This document shows, piece by piece, positions 11,373-24,640 of a DNA stretch of 64,000 nucleotides. The translations under genes and the position numbers were made by a program. The notes below the pieces were generated by a model, which saw only the letters and a list, made by a program, of their open reading frames with translations, searched no databases and had not been told where the DNA came from. Numbering within the stretch: the stretch's first letter is position 1; every line of letters begins with the position of its first letter. Source of the DNA: Anadara kagoshimensis (Eukaryota; Mollusca; Bivalvia; Arcoida; Arcidae). The stretch spans positions 7,079,298-7,143,297 of the forward strand of contig CM037863.1 of the NCBI GenBank assembly GCA_021292105.1. Reading direction: 5' to 3'.

Positions 11373-11613
11373 AAGTTGATAAGTTCGATGTCTCTTTGTC
11401 CAGGGTTGACCTGTATATATTTCACGTCCCATAGTCCCATACTCTTTTTACTCCATTTACATTACACACGTGGAGGGTGTGGCTAGCTAAACAGGGGTTG
11501 TTTACCCTTCAGAAGCACCCGGCATCACTTTCCCGGTGGAAGTTTACGTGTTTAACCTAACTTTTTTAACTTTGCTTCTGGATTGTTATTTTGACATAGG
11601 TTAGCATGTTTAT
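11373..11613 (+). repeat. Family A copy
   Basis: AGTTGATAAGTTCGATGTC through ACACACGTGGAGGGTGTGGC to GGTTAGCATGTTTATTTGAT. A short deletion removes the CAGTTCCAAAG block. Confidence 0.7.
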
Positions 11614-12065
11614 TTGATACAGAAAAAACATTCTCATAAAAAGTATCATGTATTTTGGTTAATGAGTCTATTTACACACATACTATCTTTAGAAAATTCA
11701 AGGCTAATAATAAAATACACAAGAGATACGAGTATAAAGCGTAAACATAAACAACTAAGGCGATGTTTGAATCTTTCCCAAACATTAACCACTTGGGCAA
11801 ATCTAAGACTATACCTCTTTTAACCCACACATTTGATTTGGATCAAGTTTTCTTGTGTAACTATACATTATTGATCAAAATCGATTTATAATATCGGATT
11901 TCATCAACATTGCTTACGGGTTAAACTCAAAGATTTAATCTTAAACCATGATGTTTTACCTACTCAGCTGAATGTCGTTTGGGACACATTAGCTTATGTT
12001 GTCTGAATTTGTTCCAGTTTGTTAAAATCCATCCATAATCATTTTACTAGCTCAAATATTATAAG

Positions 12066-12215
12066 AATCCATTATGAGTATCCATGTAGGATAGGGAAAT
12101 CTCACCCTCGGGGTTGAACATTCCAATCAGAGATGAGGCTTGCTGAGTTTCTGACTATAATGTTCAACCCTTAGGTTGAAATTTCCCTATCCTACATGGA
12201 TACCCATAATGGATT
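12066..12215. repeat. 150-bp near-palindrome (foldback element)
   Basis: AATCCATTATGAGTATCCATG at the left, CATGGATACCCATAATGGATT at the right, continuing inward through TAGGATAGGGAAAT / ATTTCCCTATCCTA and the GGTTGAACATT / AATGTTCAACC pair. The loop is only about 35 bases. Confidence 0.75.
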
Positions 12216-13090
12216 ATTTGTGTACCATTTGAGTGCCAATATTAAGCTTCAATTACGATTAACATAGACATCGACGCCATATTTGTAAAATCTAACTTTG
12301 TAATTCGACATTCTACTTTAAAATAAATATGACCATTGGAAAGATTCTACCGGATTTTTTTTTAAACATAGGTATAAACTACAAAAGAAAGTCATTTATT
12401 AAAAAATGCAATATTTAACATTTGAAACGCACTCAAAATTTCTAAATAGTGAAGAAGTAGATGTCATTTCCCAACAAGATAAAGTCATGTTCTACATTTG
12501 ATGACGTCATGTAATTGTCTTTTGCTGGTTACGTCACTAAAGGTCACGTGGTTATGTGAGATACATAGGTAAAACCCTATCTTACATGAGCAATATGGAA
12601 GAAATTAGAAAAGAAGGATAAAATGTTTGGCGGGCATATAAAAACAACTACTGACAATGTAAACAGCGTTAATTGTTTTGATTTCAAAACATTTTACACC
12701 CATCCTTTTGAGACGTCCAACCTTTCAAATACAAGATAAAGTTGTTATTGTAATGGTCATGGAATGACGTGCTGTTGACAGTCGGTGGTATACAAGGTGT
12801 GTAACCCACTTCGGAAGGAAGATGCCAATGCTGAGAACGTACTTTAAAACACACAAATAAACATAGATTAACCAATTTATCGCATTTTAATTTGCAAGAA
12901 GTATCAACGTCCTATTACTTGCTCTACTTGATAAAGTTTGTTTAAATAAAACAGGCTATATCAATATCAAATCAATGGCAGATTTCAAACACGTTTACTC
13001 ATCTGCATACTTGTAAAATCTAAAGATAACATCATTCTAATTAAAAATTATTTTGTACCTGTACATACAGTTTATTAAATAGAAGCTATT

Positions 13091-13336
13091 GTATAGGTAA
13101 ACAACATTGACCTGTGCTTGACCTTTGATTTAAATATTCATTAAGGACGAGTTGTTTTCAGAATAGGGATCACGCGTGTAAACTTCATCTATATGATTTG
13201 AACACTCATCATGGACAATGCGTATATGCATTGACTGCGAATCTTAACACTGACTACACATGCATTGGGTGGACCCTCCTATATGACTATTCCTAATGAA
13301 AAGTCAAACGGTAAGGTCAATGTTGTTTACCTATAT
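13091..13336. mobile_element. Family E TIR element
   Basis: GTATAGGTAAACAACATTGACC and AAGGTCAATGTTGTTTACCTATA are inverted with one mismatch at the junction. Confidence 0.7.
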
Positions 13337-13871
13337 ATGAAACGCCTTAACCAAATAATATAGCTGAACATTCTGGATCCCAGCAAATGAGTATATATAA
13401 TGGCAAAATGGAGATTATAGTGCGAAAATCAAAACTGATATAGAAATTTGGTTTAAAAAATTATCACTCTCTTGCTTTTATGCGTTCTTGTAAGGTCAGA
13501 AACTATGTTTTACATGTAGATTACATGTATTTCAGTAAATAGAAGCTATCGAATTTGAAACACCGAAACTGAAATACCACAATTTCAATTCTAACTAGGC
13601 ATGGTGTACATACGGTTCCATATATAGAAGTTTTTTAATTTATAACCCCATAACCGAAATAACATAACATTCCAATTTCCAGACAGGGGACATAATGGCA
13701 AAATGGTGCTCAGTTGTCAAAATCAGGCCACAGTGCCTCTCGCCGCCAATGTTCGAATTTTGCATGGACAGTTCTTCAAAATTTCAGAACTGACCATCTG
13801 GATATAAATATAGGTGAAAATGTTGACTTGGGGGCGTAAAAAGCCATCGCTTATTTCCCAGTCTTTCAATT

Positions 13872-14010
13872 CTTATGATATGATATTATTTGACTTGTCA
13901 TGATAGAATATTGACTTTTCTACTTGCCATGATATCTCAACTTGGTAGGATGTTATTTCAACTTATCATGATATATAGTAGGACTTGTCATGATATTATT
14001 GTCAATTCAA
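13872..14010. repeat. Short tandem repeat of about 35-40 bp
   Basis: GACTTGTCATGATA, TACTTGCCATGATA, AACTTATCATGATA and GACTTGTCATGATA in succession. Confidence 0.65.
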
Positions 14011-14219
14011 ATTAATCTTAATGACAACAGCCTAATATAATATATCTATAGATAAGCCTTGAGAAGTCTTAATAATGTATAAAAGCTATTAATAGTAAAA
14101 TTTGTAATTTGCGGTGCATAGTTTTCTATCCCGATGAACCTAAGACTCAAAAGCTGGTACCCTTCTTTGATTCCATCTGCCATTAATATGATAAGACTGC
14201 TTGACTCTAATACTTAAAA

Positions 14220-14415
14220 ATTGAAAATCCTTAACAACTAATGTAAAGTCCCACATGTAAAATATTCCCTTAGCTAAATGTGATAAAATACATTTTGGTC
14301 TTTTGGTTTTTAAACATCTTGAAAGGGGGAAGGTAGTTTCACAATTTTGGTCCAACAATGAAGAATTGTATTCCGAAACGGTCATTTACTGCTACGAAAT
14401 GAAACTGGTATAATT
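14220..14415 (+). repeat. Family D repeat copy
   Basis: ATTCCCTTAGCTAAATGTG, ATTTTGGTCTTTTGG, AGAATTGTATTCCGAAACGG and CTGGTATAATTGTAATTAA. Confidence 0.6.
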
Positions 14416-14571
14416 GTAATTAACAACCAGAAATAATTAAGCAGAGGAGGAGAGTAACATTGGGTAACTTGAAAGCTGAAAGTGTTAGACTTGATAACAG
14501 CCTAATTTTCCTAGTGGTAGTTTACTTGTTTTAAGAGTTCTTTTCAATTACATATATTGCAATGTTAATTT

Positions 14572-14705
14572 ACAACACTAGACGGCCTTTCAGAATACAA
14601 TTCCTCATCAGCAGTGCATGGGCCAAATTGTGATTCAAAGTCTTCAATGGTTCAATATATATCCCATGGACTAGAATTTATTTAACCAAATGTATCTAAG
14701 GAAAT
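14572..14705 (-). repeat. Family D repeat copy
   Basis: AACACTAGACGGCCTTTCAGAATACAATTCC and the following GGGCCAAATTGTGA. Confidence 0.55.
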
Positions 14706-14758
14706 ACATTCTTCTATTGTAATTTGAACATGGACCTATATGTTTGTGTTTGATTCAA
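14698..14758 (+). repeat. Family A 3'-end remnant
   Basis: TTGTAATTTGAACATGGACC followed by ATGTTTGTGTTTGATTC. Confidence 0.4.
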
Positions 14759-15784
14759 ATATTAATTCATTATTAAGATTATAAACACAACTTTATTTAT
14801 ATTACAACTTTCCAAATTAAAATTTAGGAGTTCAATCACCAATTAAGTATTAAAATGGAAAGCAACAGCTAAGACTGTAATTGCAAACTAAGAACAGATG
14901 GTATATTCATGTAATATTAAGGTGCTTATAATTAATTACATTTACAAATAACATATAATTTCGCCTAAATGTTTTATATTGAGCTGATTAAAAAAAATCG
15001 ATTGATTTCCTTTAAAATTCTTATGTTTTTTTAATGTTGCTGATAATAACAATCGAGGTCAAAATTGAATTTTCGTTTCCTTTTAATCGAAATATGTCCA
15101 TAAATACGTCAAATTATAGTTTGATACCGTCTTATTGATGAATACCTAAATAAATTATCAGGAAGAAGGTAGTCAAATTTCGAACAATGGTATAAAAGAA
15201 ATATACAAAACATTGTGTATCGTCGTAATTTTGCTGAAAGAAGAATTGGTAAATACGAAAAAGTAATACTCACAATTTTCATGCTTATATTTTTTAAAGC
15301 GAAAGAGTAATAGAAAAAACTATTTTACAATCTTCAGGTTTACATTAAAAAGCGAAATGATCGGTTGATGAGATAAAATCTTTATTTCACAATTTTTTAA
15401 TTTGTAATTTCCCCAAGAATTATTGCGGCATATCAATAATTAACTTATGACTAACACATCTAAACACTTTACACATAAATATAATAGGTCGATAAGTTTT
15501 AATATAACAAGGGAATAGTTGTAAATTGTTTTATGTTTTTATGCTTAAAACCGAATCAAAATTACTGTATGAAGATTGGCTTGACTTGAATAGAAATCCA
15601 TTGCAAAAATTATTTTATTTCTGATTAAATTATTAACTAAAATAGTTGCTTTTCTCAGTGGGACTTAAATTTTTCAAATAAATATAACACTTTTTATTGG
15701 ATTGGATTGCTCAATTTTAAAAGTTAAGAATCGACTAATAGCTTGCATTAGGGTGAATTTCATAACAAATAACTAGATGAATTA

Positions 15785-16050
15785 CATATTATACCAGTTT
15801 TAATTTTACAGCACTAGACGACCGTTTCGGAACACAATTCCTCATCAGTAGTCCTTGGGCCAAAATTATGAAACCAAAATCGTTGATACCCAAATGACTA
15901 AAATATACATTAGTAAATTTAGCTTAGGATATACTTTGCAGGAGGGAGTATACCTTAGATTTTGAGGAATTTCAAATTTGAACTTGCAGCAAATTAAGAC
16001 ATTGGTATATTTCTGACACTAAAACACAATTATTGCCTACTGAGTTTGTA
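15785..16050 (-). repeat. Family D repeat copy
   Basis: TATACCAGTTTTAATTTTACAGC, ACGACCGTTTCGGAACACAATTCC, CAAATGACTAAAATATAC and AAATTTAGCTTAGG. Confidence 0.6.
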
Positions 16051-16121
16051 ATATTCTTTAAGTAAACTATTCCCTCTGATCTTACTTAGATGGTTAACTT
16101 TTTACTTTGCATGATAGTCTA

Positions 16122-16493
16122 TACAGTAAAGGCCTGTCGAAAGTTTAACAATGAGCTAACGAAAACTAGCCAAGACTCGGTCACCGAGGGGCCGAGATGT
16201 GGACAGGTAATGCCTGAAAAGTTATCCATCTCTCGGCTTCTCGACAACTGGAGCCGTCCCCAGCTTGGAAACTCATTCGGCCTCTCGACATAGTTGTCCA
16301 GAGTTGACTGCAGGCATGTTTATTGAACGAAAGTTTTCTAGTTTACATAGGGTCGAGTGACCCAAAATGTATCGAGGAGACGAGTGTTCTAGCGGCCGAA
16401 AAGCTAGCGAGCTGGGCAGCAGCTACCGAAAAGGTGCCGAGTTTAGATATCAAGAGGCTCATTATAAATACCTTTCGACAGACCTGTACTGTA
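16122..16493. mobile_element. Family B MITE (372 bp)
   Basis: TACAGTAAAGGCCTGTCGAAAG at the left and CTTTCGACAGACCTGTACTGTA at the right. The interior includes CTCGGCTTCTCGACAACTGG, the likely ancestor of the 31-bp unit at 4915-5702. Short plus frames inside are not credible genes. Confidence 0.75.
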
Positions 16494-17029
16494 GTTCTGG
16501 TTCGCGAAACATTTCATTTATACATTAGGGTATCGGTTGTAAACTGATCTTCAGTCAGGCTAATGGATGCAGGGATCTGTAATATACCAATACTACACTC
16601 TTCTGCACTTACGTGGTATTTCTATTTGTAAAGAAAACAATTAACGAGAGTAATACCTAATTAAATTAAATCCCACATTTTAGAGACAAAGAATTAATTT
16701 TGTAACATTTTTATGTTGTCAGAAAAAAAACTTAAAAATACCGGAACAGGAAGGGCTGATAAAACTAAATAATTTTCGTATTTGACATGTCTGAATGTAA
16801 ATAATAGCCCACATATTTCCTTTTAAACAATCCCATAACCTGCCTGTTTGTATATGTATGTATAATAAGAAAAAGGACTGGCTTCGTTTTTCACAGGTAT
16901 AAAAAAAGACGCACAATGGATAATTCGAGAAAAACATTAACAACAGAACGTGTCTAAACAGATCGATTATTGTCAGGCCCTATAGGTAGGTCTATTTATA
17001 TAATATTTTCTAATTGTACTGGTATATAG

Positions 17030-17343
17030 TGCAAGCCTAGGCTTATCAAGACCCTCAAATGTTTTTTTTGGCCGACATCACAGTATTGTTGGTAAGTTTG
17101 ATGTCTCCGTGTCCATGATTGCCCTGGATATATTTGACGTCCCATACTTCCATACTGTTTTCACACAATTTTAATTACACATGTGACGGGTGTAGCTAGC
17201 TAAACAGGACGTGTCTACACTCCGAAGTCTCGGGTTCACTTTCCTAATGGAAATTCAAGTGTCTAACCTAATTTGTCAGTTTCAAAGTTTTATATTATGC
17301 TTCTGGATTGTGATTCGGGCATGGATTAGTATGTTTGTTTTTA
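17030..17343 (+). repeat. Family A copy, near full length
   Basis: GCAAGCCTAGGCTTATCAAG at the left, ACACATGTGACGGGTGTAGC in the middle and GGATTAGTATGTTTGTTTTTA at the right. Confidence 0.75.
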
Positions 17344-18259
17344 TTATTACATTTACTGTGATATCTCCAGAATAAGTTTTAACTGAAATGTCATCAATCG
17401 AACTTCAGCTGAGAAACCTAAGTTTTCCAAGCCATCTACACTTTTCACTTACGAAACGCCAATGAAAATAGATTTTGGCCATTGTTAAGATGGCTGCCAT
17501 CGAAATTAAAGAAAGTGGGTTTTCACAGATCTGCAATATAACACCACTTTGTGTCTTCAAACAACATATTCTATGCCTTAAAACGCATGTAATAACAAAA
17601 ATTGTTGAAGATAGAAGAGTACAAATGCACGTTTTATAGAAACTTTTTTAGGAAATATGTCATGTTGTTTTCCAGTTTTAAAATTTCAATTCAGTACAAC
17701 TCATAGAAGATGGAAATGCACAATTAAAAAAAGCAGCGAGCAAACACACCCAACAAGTTGAAAAACAATCAATGACACAACAGATGAAGAGAATACAAAA
17801 AGGGACGAGTATATTGAGACTACTAATTACAAAATTCCCTAATATGGAAGACACTGGAGTATTAAAACTATTGGAGTATAGCTTAACCGGCCTCAAAACC
17901 CCCGTGTATGTATGCAAAATAAAAATGGTAATTGTTCCCTAGAATGCAATTAGCGTACTAATTTTATTTTCGCGTTGGAGGAAAATCCTAATAATTAATC
18001 TGTAATCTAATTTTAATGTTTTTTACAGCAATCTTTTAACAAAAAATATTATGTATATGTCTTAACTAATCTAATTAAAAAATTAAGAAGTTGAAACTGA
18101 AACACACAATACATTCATTTATTTATTATCGCTATAACCAATAGGTCTTAAATATATTCCCCCAAACTTTAGCATCACTTATTAAAGGGGCATATTTATA
18201 AACATTGGAGTTTTAAATTAACTCTTTGATAGTTTAGATGTACACCATCGTAAGTCACA

Positions 18260-18442
18260 TACAGTCAAACCTGTCTATAAAGGCAACCCAAGGGAATCAG
18301 TAAAGGTTGGCTTTATGGGCAGGTGGCCTTTACATACAGGTTGAAATAATATGAATAAAGACCAATTGGAATACAATTCTACTGACCGTTATTAGCAGGT
18401 GACCATTATATAGAGGTGGTATTTAAGGCAGGTTGGGCTGTA
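18260..18442. mobile_element. Family C hAT-like MITE
   Basis: TACAGTCAAACCTGTCTATAAAGG and AAGGCAGGTTGGGCTGTA. The interior matches 30521-30709 (AATATGAATAAAGACCAATTGG). Confidence 0.7.
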
Positions 18443-18599
18443 TGTACTGTCTATAAAGACAATGTCGTAAATCATTTGTATGTTGGATGAACCAGATATA
18501 TATGATATGAGATTTCCGCTTCAAGAAACGATGGAAAAAATTTCTACGATTTCTTTCGATGTAACTGATACTGAAAGCCAAAAATTGTCAAACTTGAAA

Positions 18600-18670
18600 A
18601 AAAGAATCAATCATGAGTTTATGATCACTCGTCTCTGACTATTATATTCAATCCTTCGGTTGAGATTTGT
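18600..18670. repeat. Partial relative of the 12066-12215 palindrome
   Basis: TCTGACTATTATATTCAATCCTTCGGTTGAGATTT parallels CTGACTATAATGTTCAACCCTTAGGTTGAAATTT. Confidence 0.35.
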
Positions 18671-18764
18671 ATGTGACAACAAAGAAAAACAGTTGTTTAA
18701 TGATTTAGAATAAGTGGTATAGTTTATAGCAATATATAACTAAACAGACAAGTCCTTTTTCAAA

Positions 18765-18962
18765 TCACAATTAAAAATGCAAAGCGAAAGTTATTAAAAC
18801 CTGCAAATTTAATTGATCACGTGAACTCTAATAGTGAAGCGAGGCCGGTGTTCCGGAAGCCTTAGAATATAAACATTGTGTATACCAAGCAACACCTGTC
18901 ACGTTTAGGATCAAGATTGAAATTCAAGGGACATAAAACTATGGGACGTCAATTATATCTAA
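18765..18962 (-). repeat. Family A copy, diverged
   Basis: AGTGAAGCGAGGCCGGTGTTCCGGAAG and CTATGGGACGTCAATTATATC identify it; an extra stretch splits the CACCTGTCACGT segment. Confidence 0.55.
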
Positions 18963-18999
18963 AATAATTTTGAATACAGATACTACAGTCAAATTAAGT

Positions 19000-20790
19000 T
19001 TTATCAGAATATTGAATATCAAAACGAGGCCACTGACGTGAAACATAAATACTGTCACAACTATACAAAAAGGTTACTGAACCTATTACTGAATATATTG
19101 ATCAAACGAAAATGGACAAATATATCAACAGGAAACTAAAAAACTTTAAAGGATTCGCTATTACAAGAAATAGTTATTTACAAATTGAGTAAACATATAT
19201 GTTTTAAAAATATCTTTTTGACTCACAATGCCCGGATTATTTTCTACAGTAATTAACTGTTAATTTTAATATAATTTTTGGTAATCAAACGTATTTAAGT
19301 AAGTAAGTAAGTAAGTAGGTGAGTTTTGAAGCCTTATATTACTAGCAATAGTAACACCAGAGAACCTTGTATTATCTTGATGCTGTAAAATTAACACTTG
19401 TATGTACTTTGAAATATGTACTTTAAACCTCCGTGTCGATATTATGCTGGTAAAATAAGCAATCTGGAGGACATCATAAACTAAGTAGTCACTACTTCTG
19501 TTATGTAGAAGAGAAAAATAGAACCAATAAAACTGTATTTCATCAAAATCACCTGAGACAATACTTTCAATTGATCACTGTTTTATGAGTTTGCAAATGC
19601 AAGATACATATAATGTTGATAAAGTTAAGTAATATAATTTATGCAACAACTTTAAGCTTTAAAACAAAAACTAAATGTATTAACGTTGTTAAGTTATGGA
19701 ACTGTTATCCGTGAAATACAAAGGCGAAGCCATAAATAGGTAATGAAGAATAAACATATTTAAATTGTCAATCTTATCGGATCGTACGTGCTGAGAGGAT
19801 TCAAGGACAATAAAAACAAATAGACAAATATACAAAATGGAATTGCTCATCTGGGAAATATATATCTACGTTCTAAGTATCAAGGAATCATATATGCATG
19901 CAATGTACTCTTGCAGTGAAATAAACAAAAGCTTGTTAACAATAAATAATTAAATACAATATTGTGATAATACTCTAGCCTAAGGGTAGATTAGTATAAT
20001 TTGTTTTGAACAGATAATAATGACATATTATACACAAATTTTTAATTTATCTAAATTAACTGAAAAAAAATATTTAATTAAGAATTAAATTATACATCAA
20101 AAGGATTAGTACGTGATAATGAAATTTAATATCTTCACGGTGATATACTATCCATCTTATTGCATGCAATATTGATATATAGATGTATTGTATTTGTTCC
20201 TTCACATGAAGCTTTGTGCTTTAATGATGTAGTTAAAAAAGTGAAATTAATAACAACAATGGGCAGAAGAACAAACACTTTGATGTTTGACTTGGAACGA
20301 AAGCATTAAATTTAAAGTGAACACGAAAAAAGCAACAGCCAACTAACAGCAGATAATAAAAACCAATTTTATATCAAAAACACTTCAACACTGACCGGTA
20401 TGTTCATTGTTTTATTAAAAACCGACATTAAAACATGGACATGACAATGCTAGAACATTCACTTCTACATTAGGGTTCGTTCGTTTGCTTCATGAAGAAT
20501 GCAGAATTACGAAATTAAGAATGACAAAAATGTGGATTATTGAACAACATAGGAGACATTGAGCGATTTGTATATGACTACTAATAAAGTTTGCACGAAA
20601 CTTTGTGCATGCATTTATATCAGGGAAAGTATTAATAACACTTTGCGTGCTTGAATCTTTAATGTTAAATTAAGGGGGAAATGACAGAGCTAACAACCAC
20701 GTTAAGCTTTGTAACGAACTCTTTAAAAAGAGAATTTACAATGTAGTCAATCTGATAATAACACTAGCGAAAAAAGAGAGAAAGTTAAAA
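19000..20790. other. Unique AT-rich intergenic stretch
   Basis: Apart from a short AAGT run I see no repeats, splice-framed exons or RNA genes. Confidence 0.55.
19299..19318. repeat. (AAGT)n microsatellite
   Basis: AAGT repeated about five times, then AGGTGAG. Confidence 0.85.
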
Positions 20791-20796
20791 ACAAAA

Positions 20797-20946
20797 ATAC
20801 TAGTCACTGTCCGAATCACAACCCAGAAGCAAAGTAAAAACTTTGAAACTGACAGGTTAGGTTGAACACGTGAACTTCAACCAGGATGCATTGGAAGGAT
20901 AACCACCTTCTGTTTAGCTAGCTACATCCGCCACGCGTGGAACTAA
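20797..20946 (-). repeat. Family A copy, 5'-truncated
   Basis: TACTAGTCACTGTCCGAATCAC through ACATCCGCCACGCGTGG. Confidence 0.7.
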
Positions 20947-21104
20947 CATTTAGAATGTTACTTAAACGATGACAAGTTTGCAAAAGAAAAACAAATTACA
21001 AATTTTAAAATGACTTCGATGAACTTGATGAAGTATAACCGGAGATTTTAGCGATTAGTATTATGTATTATAACAAAATATTCAGAACAATATAAAACCA
21101 CTGC

Positions 21105-21350
21105 GGTAGCTCAGTAGTGCGACCGGGTCTTACCCAAGACTTGAAAGGTGGTAGTGACTTTTTTCGCCAAGCACTCGGCATTACGAAATGAAAGTCACTG
21201 TTCTTTCGGATCACGATAGGCTTGGCACGATAAATAACCCTGCTGTATAATGCCATAAGCGCAACGGACAGGCAAAATTTCTTCACCTTCGTCTAGAGCT
21301 GGCGACATCTCGATGCAGGTGAAATATTCTCGACTGGGACGTTAAACGCC
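21105..21350 (+). mobile_element. SINE family 2 copy
   Basis: The head GGTAGCTCAGTAGTGCGACC resembles a tRNA A-box arm, but the B box is decayed. The body has CACTCGGCATTACGAAATGAAAGTCAC and TTCACCTTCGTCTAGAGCTGGCGACATCTCGA, and the 3' end is GACTGGGACGTTAAACGCCATTAC. The 72-codon minus frame through it is incidental. Confidence 0.7.
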
Positions 21351-21709
21351 ATTACTAAACTAAGAAAAAGGTATCAACAGACATAGATATTATCCATATA
21401 TATCCTAATCAAGAAGTAATTATTCGTTATATGGACCATGAATGAAAATAAATATTGTCTCTAAGTGTCATAAATGCTTCAATAATAATGTTTAGATACA
21501 CGCACATACGAAAACAGAATGTATAGTGATTATTAATTTTGTATCAATAAATTATTTAGATTTTGATCGATTATAAGATGATGCTCCTTGGGAAATACCA
21601 CATTAACTCAGATTAATAAAACGATATTACTAGAATATTATTGTGTCAAATTTGATATCTATAATTCTATCATTTATCTATAAATTGATCATTTACCTAG
21701 AAGTATATG

Positions 21710-21973
21710 ATACTACTATTGATGTCTCTGTGTCCAGGATTGTCATGGATATATTTGACGTCTCATAGTTCCATGTTCCTTTCACACAATTTTGATTACA
21801 CACATGGCGGGCGTAGCTAGCTAAACAGGAGGTTCTTACCCTTCCGGAGCACCCGGCCTTACTTCCCTGGTTGAAGTTCACGTGTCTAACCTAACTTGTC
21901 AGTTCCAAAGTTTTTACTTTGCTTCTGGATTGTGATTCGGACATGGATTAGTATGTTTGTTTTTATACTACTA
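21710..21973 (+). repeat. Family A copy with a 9-bp target-site duplication
   Basis: The element occupies 21719-21964, from TTGATGTCTCTGTGTCC to GTATGTTTGTTTTT, and ATACTACTA flanks it exactly at 21710-21718 and 21965-21973. It starts well inside the consensus, so 5' truncation happened at insertion. Confidence 0.78.
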
Positions 21974-22039
21974 TAAAAATATATATCACACAGTCTTCAT
22001 TAAATTATTTAAAAAACAACAGATAGAAAAATGACAATG

Positions 22040-22165
22040 TGTTGGCTTACCCCTCTGGAGTACTCGGTCCCCTTTTCCTGGTCCGCGTCTAACCTAATTT
22101 GTCAATTTTACTAAGCTTCTTGATTGTGATTTGGACATGGATAAGTATGTTTGTTTTCGATTGTT
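22040..22165 (+). repeat. Family A copy, 3' part
   Basis: GTTGGCTTACCCCTCTGGAG to GGATAAGTATGTTTGTTTTCG, with the TTCACGTG block reduced. Confidence 0.65.
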
Positions 22166-22199
22166 ATATACAATATGTTTAACGGATCATTTTGATTTC

Positions 22200-22510
22200 A
22201 ACCATGCATTTTTGTGAAATTACTATAGAATAGCGAATGTGTGCAAAGTGTCAAATTTTTCATACTTCCATAACAAAAAAAAAAAAAATATTTTCATTCC
22301 TTAGGATTCAATTTAGAGAATTTTTAACAACAAATCAACAATTTAAACAACAATATAGCTGTAGCAAGTAAAATATAGCAATGCTATGGCGTTAGAATCC
22401 ATACTTCTATGCGTCGTCCATAATAAGTTGACGCCAATCCATTTATGCATGCGTAAAAAAGTCCTATCAAAATGCTTGAAACATGAAGAATTGAATTATT
22501 GAAGTATTAA
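22200..22510 (+). repeat. Two-copy dispersed repeat, copy 1
   Basis: TTTCATACTTCCATAACA, CAATTTAAACAACAATAT, GCGTCGTCCATAATAAGTTGACGCC and TCAAAATGCTTGAAA. A related stretch is at 24340-24640. Confidence 0.45.
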
Positions 22511-22576
22511 CTCAACTGGTGTAAAATCATACTTCTTGATTAATCCAGAATAATGAAGTTAGATAAATCAAATAAA

Positions 22577-22815
22577 GACATACCGATCCATCTACAAACT
22601 AAACTCTTCCAAAGCTATATTTGAAACTTAGAAAACTGACAGTTAAACACGTTTCCACCAAGAATGTGATGTCGAGTGTTTCAGGATGATAAGCATATTT
22701 TAGCTAGCTAAACTCGCCACGTGCGAAATCAAAATGGAGAATACATAGAACATCAGTGAATTGTGGGACGCCAAATATATCCGTAGTGATTTCGGATACG
22801 ATACAGAGCCATCAT
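22577..22815 (-). repeat. Family A copy, diverged
   Basis: GACATACCGATCCATC, TAGCTAGCTAAACTCGCCACGTG and GGGACGCCAAATATATCC. Confidence 0.6.
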
Positions 22816-22999
22816 TGGAAATGAAAAGACAATCATGCACAAGAATTTATCAAATTTGAAAATATATAGTCATGTGTTCAAGCTTCCGATATATATATAT
22901 ATACGTTATTGAACAGTCTTTTTTCAAAAAAGAATAGAATCCTGACTAATGAAACAACACATGACGTAATAGGCCATGCCATATAGTTAGAATTACGTA

Positions 23000-24330
23000 A
23001 TCAAAGGTCATAACACACACCGTATTGAGTCCAGACAAAAACAAATAGGTTCATCTAGAGAAGGTCAATTCGAATTGAAAATATTTGATTATGAAACTCT
23101 AACATACGGGTCCGATGTTCAAATAACTTCAAATCAATGGTAATTAAATAAATGTATATTTAAAGAGTGTATATAACAACATTGCGTATGCCTACCCTTT
23201 ATTCTTCTTAGTTTGTTTTTATACTCAATGAAATAACCAATACTGATTATTTTGATATCAGCCATTTTAAGATAATTCCCCTAAACCATGTATCCAATAA
23301 CCTATGTTTATTATTCTATTACGGTTGATATAATAATATTTTCATTTGAAACAAACATGTTCTAAAAATAAACATACACCAGATTAAAATGTTCAGAAAG
23401 AAAGCTAATTGCTGATTTTGATTTATATACGATCGCTGTCTTAATTTAAACTTATGACTTGTATTTGTCATAGATATGAAATATCAAAGAGTCCAACAAG
23501 TTTAACTTACATGAGTACAATGACATTACTTTACAATAGTTGTATCCTACTTGGTATAAATTACTAATTCACTTTAAAATAATAATTATATTTAAAAGCA
23601 ATGTTTTCAGTCTTGAATTTTATAAGCATTCATAAAAATATGTTTCTTCGCTGTGAAAGGTAAGTGGTTCTCTCTGAGGACTTTGGTTTCCTCAACCTTC
23701 TTTGTACTTACGCCCCAACTTCAATATAAGTAAAAAACGTTACTCTTCCATAAAAGTCAATTACTCCATTTTATTTCAATATGTTTTCCCTGTAGTGATA
23801 TTACATTTTAATGGTATGTTCTAAAGTAATATTTGTTGGTCAATTACTATAACAAACATTGTAATTTCGTGCAGATCTGCAATAAAACATTTTTATTGGC
23901 GATGTGTTTTACTTCTCTATACATAACTTAACTGCTAGAAGCGGGTTATCTCTCAAGAAGTCCAGTCAAGAAACAATTAATTAACGAAAGAAATTATAAG
24001 GTCAGTGTAGGTTAAAAAGCCAGTTAATGTTTGTATAAAAATATCCTCAAATATTGGTATAAATTCTTGATTAAGTATTTTTTCTTTTGTTTCATTTTTG
24101 GATGTTTTATCAGTTATTTGTATATTTTCATGTTCATAATCTTGGTTGCGATGGTTGTTGCCAAGTGCACGTTTTCATTTTTAAGATTCATGCATGATTT
24201 ACAGTCAAAGTCAGGAACATGAAACCAGAAAAAAACACGCAAGAAAAGATCAACGCATCTTGAGATCATCGATGATAAAATTTCCGGCTTTGAGCCGAAA
24301 ATAAAATATATAAGAATGAAACATTTCCCT
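23000..24330. other. Unique AT-rich intergenic stretch
   Basis: The only open frame, 63 codons at 24031, is hydrophobic and of low complexity, as expected from T-rich DNA. Confidence 0.55.
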
Positions 24331-24339
24331 ATTACAACA

Positions 24340-24640
24340 TAATCATTTTGCGTATTTCGCTAAATGTACAGTTCTTTCATACTTCTATAACAATAAAAAC
24401 ATTCATTCGGTGTCTTATGGTTTAATTTGATGATTTTTTTCCAATAAGTCAACAATTTGAACAACAGTAGTCTATATGTAACCGAAGTGATTACAAATTA
24501 ACATTGATCTCACGTCGGAATTTGACTTTGTGTATCATCCAAAAAATAATGACGTCACTGACGCCAATTTTGATGCAACAGTAAGGGGAAATATCTAACC
24601 AATCAAAATACTTGAAAGAAAGGTAAAGTGAATTATATAG
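24340..24640 (+). repeat. Two-copy dispersed repeat, copy 2
   Basis: TTTCATACTTCTATAACA, CAATTTGAACAACAGTAG, GTATCATCCAAAAAATAATGACG and TCAAAATACTTGAAA, in the same order as at 22200-22510. Confidence 0.45.

Noticed and set aside
14140-14385. 81-codon minus frame
   Set aside because: Mostly family D repeat read in reverse.
24031-24222. Hydrophobic 63-codon plus frame as a small membrane protein
   Set aside because: Composition follows from T-rich DNA; no splice sites or conserved motif could be supported.
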